A stretch of 64,000 nucleotides of DNA from JBFGCA01 sp041567315 (lineage in GTDB: Bacteria; Acidobacteriota; Thermoanaerobaculia; Multivoradales; JAHEKO01), in assembly GCA_041567315.1 (NCBI GenBank), contig JBFGCA010000003.1:35122-99121 (forward strand). The letters run 5' to 3'. The notes under the pieces were generated by a model. It was given only the letters and a program-made list of their open reading frames with translations. It ran no database searches and was not told where the DNA came from. Both the position numbers and the translations under genes were made by a program. Shown here piece by piece: positions 30,709 to 37,928 of this stretch. Numbering within the stretch: the first letter of the stretch is position 1; every line of letters starts with the position of its first letter.

Positions 30709-33191
30709 CGCCGCCGTGCCTCCGGGGCGGCGGCCGGCGGTCCACCGTCGCCGTCCTCGTCCCCGGCAGCCGACTCGCGGGGTCCGGAGAAGGCGCGGGC
30801 CGCCTCCGCCAGGTCGATCAGCCGCCGCTCGACCAGCAGGTTGACGCTGCCCTCCGGGTAGTCACCGCCGTCGTCGCGCTCGCCGGCGGGTCGGCCGGTG
30901 AGCAGCTCGATCCCCTCGTCGACGGTGGCGATGGGGTAGACGTGGAAGCGGCCCTCGGCGGCCGCCTCCACCACCTCTCGCCGCAGCATCAGGTGGGCGA
31001 CGTTGGCGGCCGGGATCAGCACGCCCTGGTCGCCGCTCAGGCCGCGGGCCTTGCACAGATCGAAGAAGCCCTCGATCTTCTCGTTGGCGGCGCCGATGGC
31101 CTGGATCTCGCCCCGTTGGTTGACCGAGCCGGTGACCGCCAGCGACTGCCGGAGCGGCACCCCGGAGATCGCCGACAGCAGCGCGAACAGCTCGGCCGCC
31201 GAGGCGCTGTCGCCGTCGACCCCGCTGTAGGACTGCTCGAAGACCAGGCTGGCCGACAGCGACAGCGGGTGCCGCGGGGCGTAGCGCGCCCCCAGGAACC
31301 CGCCCAGGATGAGCACCCCCTTGGAGTGGATCGGCCCGGACAGCTCGACCTCGCGCTCGATGTCCACCACCTCGCCCTTGCCGAGCCGGGCGCGGGCGGT
31401 GATGCGGCTGGGCCGGGCGAAGGTGAAGTCGCCCATCTGGTAGACGGCCAGGCCGTTGACCTGCCCGACCTGGGCGCCCTCGGTGTCGACCAGGATGGTG
31501 CGCCGCACCATCTGCTCGAGCAGCTGCTCGCGCAGGCGGTCGGCGCGGTAGATGCGCGCCTCGAGGGCCCGATCGACGTCCGCCGCGGTCACCGTCGGCC
31601 GCTGGTGGCGGGCCGCCCAGTGGTCGGCCTCGCGCAGCAGGTCGAGGACCCGGCTCATCAGCAGCGACATCTTCTGCGAGTCGCCGAGGTCGCGGGCGCT
31701 CTGCTCGATGACCCGGGCGATGGCGTCGCGGCCGAACGGCCTGAGGCCCTCCTCCTTGACCAGCCGCGCCAGCACCCGGGCGTAGAGGTCCTGGCTTTCC
31801 GGGTTCCAGTCCAGACGGGTGCCGAAGTCGGCGGCCACCTTGAACAGCTCGCGGAAGTCGGGGTCGGCCCCCGACAGCAGGTAGTAGACGAAAGGGTCGC
31901 CGAGCAGCACCAGCTTGGCGTCGAGCGCCACCGGCTCGGGCTCCAGCGAGTAGGTGCTGATCAGGCTCAGCGCCTCGCCCAGCGATTCGATGCGGATCTG
32001 CTTGGAGCGCAGCGCCCGCTTGAGGCCCTCCCAGGCGTAGGAATGGCGCAGCAGCTGGAGGGCGTCGATCAGCAGGTAGCCGCCGTTGGCCCGGTGCAGC
32101 GCCCCCGGCTTGATGAGGTTGAAGTCGGTCAGCGCGGCGCCCATGTGGGGGATGTGCTCCACCCGGCCGATCAGGTTGTGGTAGGTGGGGTTGTCCTCGT
32201 GGACCACCGGCGCCCCGCTGCTGTCGCTGCGGTCGACCAGCACGTTGACCCGGTAGCGGCGCAGCCACGGGCGCTCGCCGCCCGGCTCGGCCATCAGCGG
32301 CGAAGGCGACGGCTCGCCCTCGCTCTTGCCCACCAGCTTGCGGGCGTTCTCCACCATGTCCTTCTCGACGGCGTCCAGATGGGACCGCACGCTGGCCTCG
32401 TCGGCGAAGCGCTCGCGCAGCTCGTCGACCAGCGGCACCACCGTTACCCGGCTGACCTCGGCGCCCAGCCGGCGCAGCTTGTCGCGGGTCTCGCGCTGCC
32501 AGCGCGGCATCTGGCGGAGCAGCGACTGCAGCTTCTCCTTGAAGCGCTCGATCTCGCCCTCCAGCCGCCGCTGCTCGCGCTCGGGGAGCTTCTGGAACTC
32601 CTCGGGGGACAGCACCTCCTCGCCCTTGAGCGGCGCGAAGACGATGCCCATCGGGGTGCGCACCAGCGCCAGACCGTTGCTCGCCGCCTCCTCGCCGAGT
32701 TGCGAGAAGAGGGCGTTCTGCCGCTCGCTCAGCTCCTCCTCGAGAACCTGCCGGCGGGTCTGGAACTCCTCGCTCTCGAGCGCGGCCTGGAGGGCGGCCG
32801 TCACCTCCTCGGTGAGCCGATCCATGGCGCTGCGCAGCTCGCGCCCGCGGCCGGCCGGCAGCCGCAACAGGCGGGGGCGGTGCGGCTCGTGGAAGTTGTG
32901 GACGTAGCAGAGGTCGGGTGGCGGCGGCTCGGAGGTCGCCTTGCCTTCGAGATAGCGCTCGACCGCCGACTGCTTGCCGGTGCCGCTGGGGCCCAGCGCG
33001 AAGATGTTGTAGCCGTCGCGCTCGATGCCGATCCCGAACTCGATCGCGGCCAGCGCCCGCGGCTGCCCGACTATGCCGTCGTAGGGCTCGAGCCCGTCGG
33101 TGGTCTCGAACCCCAGGCTCTGCGGGTCGCAGTTGCGGAAGAGACGTTCGGGGGCCAGCGGTCGCGGCCCGTCGGTCGAGTCCTGCGCCAT
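30705..33191 (-). CDS. Lon-related ATP-dependent protease (LonB-like, AAA_32 type)
   Basis: 828 residues: an AAA+ part starting GIGIERDGYNIFALGPSGTGK (Walker A), an inserted coiled-coil region (about 150-350) rich in Glu/Arg, LIDALQLLRHSYAWEGLKRALR, and a C-terminal Lon protease domain. The catalytic Ser lies in VDGDSASAAEL and the Lys in GAANEKIEGFF, matching the Ser-Lys dyad. The class is the Lon-related proteases that lack the classical LON N-domain. The start has an AAGGAGAGG Shine-Dalgarno and a TATACT -10 box 21 bases upstream. It is co-transcribed with a universal stress protein, suggesting a role in stress proteolysis. Confidence 0.93.
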   Translation of the reverse strand: MAQDSTDGPRPLAPERLFRNCDPQSLGFETTDGLEPYDGIVGQPRALAAIEFGIGIERDGYNIFALGPSGTGKQSAVERYLEGKATSEPPPPDLCYVHNFHEPHRPRLLRLPAGRGRELRSAMDRLTEEVTAALQAALESEEFQTRRQVLEEELSERQNALFSQLGEEAASNGLALVRTPMGIVFAPLKGEEVLSPEEFQKLPEREQRRLEGEIERFKEKLQSLLRQMPRWQRETRDKLRRLGAEVSRVTVVPLVDELRERFADEASVRSHLDAVEKDMVENARKLVGKSEGEPSPSPLMAEPGGERPWLRRYRVNVLVDRSDSSGAPVVHEDNPTYHNLIGRVEHIPHMGAALTDFNLIKPGALHRANGGYLLIDALQLLRHSYAWEGLKRALRSKQIRIESLGEALSLISTYSLEPEPVALDAKLVLLGDPFVYYLLSGADPDFRELFKVAADFGTRLDWNPESQDLYARVLARLVKEEGLRPFGRDAIARVIEQSARDLGDSQKMSLLMSRVLDLLREADHWAARHQRPTVTAADVDRALEARIYRADRLREQLLEQMVRRTILVDTEGAQVGQVNGLAVYQMGDFTFARPSRITARARLGKGEVVDIEREVELSGPIHSKGVLILGGFLGARYAPRHPLSLSASLVFEQSYSGVDGDSASAAELFALLSAISGVPLRQSLAVTGSVNQRGEIQAIGAANEKIEGFFDLCKARGLSGDQGVLIPAANVAHLMLRREVVEAAAEGRFHVYPIATVDEGIELLTGRPAGERDDGGDYPEGSVNLLVERRLIDLAEAARAFSGPRESAAGDEDGDGGPPAAAPEARRR

Positions 33192-33212
33192 GTCCTCTCC
33201 TTCGGGTGGCCG

Positions 33213-33218
33213 AGTATA
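33213..33218 (-). promoter_or_regulatory. putative -10 box of the Lon-related protease gene
   Basis: The minus strand reads TATACT ending 21 bases before the ATG at 33191, leaving room for the AAGGAGAGG ribosome-binding site. A -35 box is not evident. Confidence 0.4.
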
Positions 33219-33290
33219 CGGAGCGGCCGTCGCCGGGCCGCCGCGGAAGGAGATCGCTGGAACGGCAGGCCACCGGGCCCCGGAGGCAAA

Positions 33291-33334
33291 GGACTCGGCG
33301 GGGGCCCGGTGGTAGGTCCGTGCCAACCGAGTCC
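33291..33334. terminator. hairpin after the MRJP-like gene
   Basis: GGACTCGG (33291-33298) pairs perfectly with CCGAGTCC (33327-33334) across a 28-base loop. It lies downstream of the minus-strand gene ending at 33425 and upstream of the Lon-related gene. It is a possible attenuator or terminator; the loop is long and no T-run follows. Confidence 0.3.
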
Positions 33335-33424
33335 GGAGCTACTTTCTAGCAGCGCGGCGGAGCCGGCGGAAACACGCCGCGGGGCAGTGCGCCGCTACCC
33401 GCTGGGGTAGGGGTCGGCCGGCGG

Positions 33425-34469
33425 CTACGCCGGCGGCGGCCGGAAGCGCAGCAGCAGGTGCGGCTCGGCAGGCGAAGGGCCGAGGTGGATCTGCGAGGTG
33501 GTGACGTAGAGCCAGCCGCCGGCCGCCGCCAGCGAGTCGGGCCACGCCAGCCGGCGGTCGACGAGGACCCGGCGCACGTCGCCGTCGGCCTCCAGCCGCT
33601 GGATGGCATCCTCCTCGATGGCGGTCAGGTAGAGGCGGCCGTCGGGGCCGAAGGCGATGCCGTCGGCGGCCCCGGTCTCGACCACCTTCTCGATCAGCGC
33701 CGCGAGCGCCGGCTCGTCCAGCTGCGGATCGCGGAGCGCCGCCGCCGGCACGCGGTACAGGGTGCGGGAGGTCAGCGCCCGGTAGTAGAGCCACTGCCGG
33801 TCGGGCGACAGCGCCAGGCCGTCGGCGTGTACCCGGCCCGGCCAGCGGCGGCCGCCGACCAGCACCTCGAGGTCCTCGGCCCGGGTCGAGGAGTGTCCGG
33901 CCAGCAGCCGGCGGGCGCGGCCGGTGACGGCGTCGACCACCACCAGGGCGCCGCTTCCCGAGTCGGTGAGATAGAGATGTCCGCTCGCCGTGTCCACCCG
34001 GACGTCGTTGAGATAGCTGCCGGCCGGCGCCGCCGTGGCGTCGAAGGGGATCACCCGCGTGACCCGGTCGCGCTCGAGATCGACCTCGATCAGCTTGGGG
34101 CCGCCGGGGACCACCCCGCCGAAGTTCGGGTTGCCGGCGTCGAGGATCCACAGCCGGTCGCGGTCGTCGACGAACACGCTCTGCACGCAGACGAACCGCC
34201 GCTCCGGCACCTCGCCGGCCCGCCAGCCGTTCCACCCGGCGTCGGGGTAGGGGACCGGTCGCCCGTTCCACCAGCTCGGCGACGCTCGTCGGCGGCTCGA
34301 CCGACCAGCGCGGGAAGTTGACGAAGATCCGGCCGTCCCGCGACACCGCGACGCCGGTCCAGCGTTCGGCCGAGACCGCTACCAGCTCCAGGCCCGGTGC
34401 CTGGCCGGGCTCGAACGCCGACGGCGACACCACCGCCAGGGTTCCGAGAAGCGACAGCAGGAGGCGCAC
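33425..34469 (-). pseudogene. Major-royal-jelly/yellow-family beta-propeller, frameshifted
   Basis: A secreted beta-propeller of the MRJP/L-dopachrome tautomerase-related family, split between two frames. The N-terminus (signal peptide MRLLLSLLGTLAVVSPSAF, then FVNFPRWSVEPPTSVAELV) runs to about base 34269. Reading one base further gives NGRPVPYPDAGWNGWRAGE and continues into RRFVCVQSVFVDDRDRLWILDAG to the stop at 33425. The junction makes sense only if one base near 34268 is surplus. The rest keeps GSYLNDVRVD, SGALVVVD, HADGLALSPD, DGIAFGPDGRLYLTAIE and WPDSLA. Either a real inactivating insertion or an assembly error. Confidence 0.8.
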
Positions 34470-34481
34470 GCGAGGAGGCCG

Positions 34482-35130
34482 TCAGTCTCCGCCGGCCAGC
34501 GCCGAGATCCGCAGGATCACCTCGCGGCGGGCCGCCGGGGCCTCGGGCCCCCGCACGATCAGCAGCGCGTGCCAGGTGCCGCCGGCCGCATCCTCGAGCA
34601 GCCGCGACTGGAAGGCCATCGCCGAGTCGCGGCCCTCGGACTCGAAGACCCAGCCCTCCTTCTCGAGCTGGCCGCCGTAATGGGCGAGCAGCTCGGGGGA
34701 GGACAGCTCGGTCTTGAGGACCACCGACAGGTCGCGGTGGTTGGTCCCCCCGCAGCCGCTGGTGTTCTCGGTCAGGGTCCCCTCGGGCGCGAACAGCGCC
34801 GGCAGCGGCAGGCCGTCTTCACCGGCCGTCGGCGGCCGCCCTCCGCCGCACGGCGACGGTCGTCGCGCCGCCTCGCACCAGGCTGCCGGCGACCCGGGAC
34901 CCGGGCGGCAGCGGCAGCGCTCCCTCGAGCTCGCCCGGGAGCCGGCCGGCCAGCAGCTCGCCGCCGCCCTCGCCGAGACCGAGCAGCGCCTCGACCAGCT
35001 CCCGCGGCACCGCCTCGGCCGAAACCTCCCCGGCAGCCTCCGGGGCCGGCTCCGCCGCGACGATCGCCAGACAGCCGCCAAGGCCCAGCGAAACGGCGAT
35101 CCACAGGGCGCGGATAGCGGGCATTTTCAT
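34482..35130 (-). pseudogene. Lipoprotein of unknown function, frameshifted
   Basis: The N-terminal frame starts MKMPAIRALW with lipobox GLGGC (Cys20), then VPRELVEALLGLGEGGGELLAGRLPGELE and PGSRVAGSLVRGGATTVAV. From about base 34845 the sensible reading shifts frame, giving GGRPPTAGEDGLPLPALFAPEGTLTEN, CGGTNHRDLSVVLKTEL, LAHYGGQLEKEGW and HALLIVRGPEAP to the stop at 34482. The total of 649 bases is one more than a multiple of three, as in the neighbouring broken gene. No family is recognised. It lies 12 bases upstream of the MRJP-like gene on the same strand. Confidence 0.7.
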
Positions 35131-35663
35131 GGCAAGCGAGTAGGGGCGGAGGGAGAAAAAAGGTTATCTCGGGGCCACCAGACGGTCGAGTCGAGCTGGG
35201 GGCAGCGGACGAAAAGCAGATTACCCAGACCAGCAAATGGGAGGGCCTGTGCGACGAGTGGCGTCGTGGTTGAAGGGTCGGTGGCGGGAGCCGACCGGGG
35301 CGGAGCACGCCTGGGCACGGGGCGAGCCTTGCAGAATGCGAGGGGAAGGCTGCCCCTCCTATCCGCCGAGCGCCGCACGGCCGATGGACTTCGAGGCTCC
35401 AAGCAAGCGCTCGGCTCCAGGTCCCTGTCGCACCCCGCCCCGGCCGGCTCTTCGGCTCTTGTTGTGGCCCTGAGTGGCAGTGGTGCGATCGGCATCGCGA
35501 AACGATGATCCGGCGAACTGTCCCGGTGTTGTAGCCGGTGCTCCTACCGTGCACCTGTTTGGCCGCGCAGTCCTCGATTCCTCGTGCGGATGATCCACCA
35601 AGCCCGCCTGCTGCCTCTTCTGGACCCTTACCTGATTCTGACTCTGAGCTCCAAGTGGGTCCG
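35131..35663. other. 533-bp intergenic stretch without a recognisable gene
   Basis: It lies between the 3' end of the SSS symporter gene and the 5' end of the frameshifted lipoprotein gene, both on the minus strand. I find no frame with a believable protein or ribosome-binding site. It holds an 8-bp inverted repeat (CCGAGCGC at 35366-35373, GCGCTCGG at 35407-35414) and GAGGGG ... CCCCTC at 35340-35358. A pyrimidine-rich run on the minus strand (about 35145-35165) lies just before the lipoprotein start. Confidence 0.5.
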
Positions 35664-37733
35664 TTACCGCGAGCGGATGATCCTGGCCAGCAGGAGAACG
35701 GCAACCGCGAGCAGCAGGACCCCGCGGAAGGGCCGGCCGAGCAGCAGGTCGCCGAGGCCGAAGAGGGTGCCGAAGACGACCACCAGCCCGGCGGCGAAGC
35801 GCAGGCCGGCGTCGCGCAGCGGGTCGGCGGGCGCCCCGCGGTAGGGGGCCCAGGCGGGACCGGGGGGGCGGACCCGGCGGGCGAAGCGCTCGAGGGTCGC
35901 CGGGTCGTTGGGCGGGCCCAACAGCGCCACCGGCACCCAGGCCGCCAGGCTGCCGGCGGCGAGGATCAGGATCTTGCTCCAGGCCGCCACCTCGAACACG
36001 AACCACGGGTTGGGGCCGCCGAACAGCGTGGGGGTGCAGAACAGCTCGAGACCGATGGCCAGCGCCGTGCTCACCGCCAGGGCGGCGATCTCGGCCCAGG
36101 CGGTGACCCGCGGCCAGAACCAGCGGGCGGCGCCGATGCTGCCCAGCCCGGCGCCGAGGGTAAGCAGGAACCGCCAGACGGCGGCGATCTCCTGGATGAA
36201 CAGGGCGGTCAGGCCGGCCAGCAGACCCATCAGCGCGATGCACGCCCGGCTGACGGCGACGTAGTGGCGCGGCGGGGCGGCCGGCCGGACGAAGCGCCGG
36301 TAGAGGTCCTGGACCAGATAGGAGGCGCCCCAGTTGGTGTGGGTGTCGATGGTGCTCATGAAGGCGGCGAGCAGGCTGGCCACGACCAGGCCGAGCAGAC
36401 CGGGCGGCAGCGTGTGGCCCATGAGCAGCGGGTAGGCCATCTCGCGGTCGGCGAGCTCGACCCGCATTCCCGGCAGCCGGAGGCGAAGCGGCGGCGCGGC
36501 CTCGGTGGCGGCGCACTCGACCACCAGGTCGAACGTGCCGGAGGCGGCGAAGCCACCGAAGGTCGCGCCGGCTCGGCCGGCGGCGTCGCGATGGACCGTG
36601 GCCTCCTGCTCGGCCAGCGCCGCCCGGCAGGGGGCCGCGGGCAGCCCTTCGAGGACGAGGGCGCCGCCGGTGGCGACGTCGAGCGTCGCCGGCCGCACGA
36701 CGACGGCCGGCTGGCCGGGTCCCTCGGCAACGACCAGCTCGCCGGCGGCGGGGCCGGCGAGCCGTGGGAAGACCACCAGCGAGGCCAGCCCGACCACGAT
36801 CCACGGCCACGGCCGCAGCGCGTTGTGGGCCACCGCGAACCACAGCATCGCGCCCTGGGCGTGGCCCTCGTCGCGGCAGGCCGCCATCCGCTGCACCAGA
36901 TAACCGTTGCCCTCGGCGTAGCGCCACCAGCCGATGGTCAGCAGCACTACGAAGTAGATGGCCGGGATGGTGGGGTGGTCGGCGGGCGGCACGAACTCGA
37001 GCACCGCCTCCAGCGAGCGGTCGCCAGCCGTCTCCACCGCCACCGACAGCTCGCCCAGCAGACCGCTCCCCGGCTCGCCGTCGCCGGCCGGCGCGCCGAG
37101 CCCGCCGAGACGCGCCACCAGCAGCACCGCCAGCAGCAGCGCGCCGCCCAAGCCGAGGGTGAACTGCAGCAGGTCGGTGACCACCACCGAGCGCAGGCCG
37201 CCGAGCAGCGTATAGCCCACCGAGGCGCCGACGCAGACGCCGATCACCCAGCCGGGCTCGAAATCGAAGAACGATCGCGAGATCTTGACCATGGCGGCGA
37301 CCACCCAGGCCATGGTCAGGCAGTTGATGAACAGCCCGAAGTAGACCGCCTTGACGGCGCGCAGCACCGCCGCCACCCGGCCGCCGTAGCGCAGCTCGGT
37401 GATCTCGGCGTCGGTCACCACCCGGGCACGCCGCCACATGCGGGCGAAGAAGAAGGTCGCGCTCAGGTGGGCGATGGCCCAGCACCACCAGATCCAGTTG
37501 CCGCTGATGCCGTCGGTGGCGACGATGCCGGTGACGGCCAGCGGGGTGTCGGCGGCGAAGGTGGTGGCCACCATCGAGGTGCCGGCCAGCCACCAGGGCA
37601 GCTTGCGGTCGCCGACGAAGAAGCTGTCGACGTCGCGCCCGGCGCGGCGCGCGAAGTACGCCCCCAGACCCAGGGCCAGGAGCAGATAGGAACCGACGAG
37701 CGCCAGATCGAGGGGCGCGAGGCTGGGACGCAA
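35664..37733 (-). CDS. Sodium:solute symporter family transporter with soluble insertion
   Basis: Inner-membrane SSS-family symporter of 689 residues, larger than the usual 480-600. It starts DLALVGSYLLLALGLGAYFARRAGRDVDSFFVGDRKLPWW, then TFAADTPLAVTGIVATDGI and GLRSVVVTDLLQFTLG, all typical. Between two helices (about residues 330-425) is a roughly 95-residue hydrophilic, beta-strand-rich stretch with two Cys (APCRAAL, VVECAAT). After it come LAAFMSTIDTHTNWGASYLVQDLYRRF and the last helices. The insertion could be a periplasmic domain. The start is TTG without a clear Shine-Dalgarno, so the exact start is uncertain. The substrate is unknown. Confidence 0.88.
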   Translation of the reverse strand: MRPSLAPLDLALVGSYLLLALGLGAYFARRAGRDVDSFFVGDRKLPWWLAGTSMVATTFAADTPLAVTGIVATDGISGNWIWWCWAIAHLSATFFFARMWRRARVVTDAEITELRYGGRVAAVLRAVKAVYFGLFINCLTMAWVVAAMVKISRSFFDFEPGWVIGVCVGASVGYTLLGGLRSVVVTDLLQFTLGLGGALLLAVLLVARLGGLGAPAGDGEPGSGLLGELSVAVETAGDRSLEAVLEFVPPADHPTIPAIYFVVLLTIGWWRYAEGNGYLVQRMAACRDEGHAQGAMLWFAVAHNALRPWPWIVVGLASLVVFPRLAGPAAGELVVAEGPGQPAVVVRPATLDVATGGALVLEGLPAAPCRAALAEQEATVHRDAAGRAGATFGGFAASGTFDLVVECAATEAAPPLRLRLPGMRVELADREMAYPLLMGHTLPPGLLGLVVASLLAAFMSTIDTHTNWGASYLVQDLYRRFVRPAAPPRHYVAVSRACIALMGLLAGLTALFIQEIAAVWRFLLTLGAGLGSIGAARWFWPRVTAWAEIAALAVSTALAIGLELFCTPTLFGGPNPWFVFEVAAWSKILILAAGSLAAWVPVALLGPPNDPATLERFARRVRPPGPAWAPYRGAPADPLRDAGLRFAAGLVVVFGTLFGLGDLLLGRPFRGVLLLAVAVLLLARIIRSR

Positions 37734-37758
37734 GACGGCCGCAGGATAGCGCGGGCCA

Positions 37759-37927
37759 CTAGCAGCCCGTGGTGGAAGTCCGCCCGCCCGTCTGGCGGCG
37801 GGGCGGAGCCGTCTGCGGCGTTGCCGCTCCTCGACAATGGCTCGGCATTGCCTGCGTCGCGGCGCCTGGCATCCGGCCCCGCCACGCTCGCCAGCCGACC
37901 CGACCGACTTCCACCACGGGCTGCTAG
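37759..37927. repeat. 21-bp inverted repeat flanking a 127-bp hairpin element
   Basis: CTAGCAGCCCGTGGTGGAAGT (37759-37779) is the perfect reverse complement of 37907-37927. Pairing continues imperfectly inward. The right arm reaches into the stop codon of the receiver/PPDK gene. The element fills the gap between the ends of that gene and the 5' end of the SSS gene, both on the minus strand. Its right half recurs at 49171. Confidence 0.8.
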
Positions 37928-37928
37928 C
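37874..37928. repeat. dispersed 55-bp repeat, copy 1
   Basis: 51 of 55 bases are identical to 49171-49225 (CGGCCCCGCC ... GGGCTGCTAGC). The copy forms the right half of the inverted-repeat element at 37759-37927. Confidence 0.8.
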
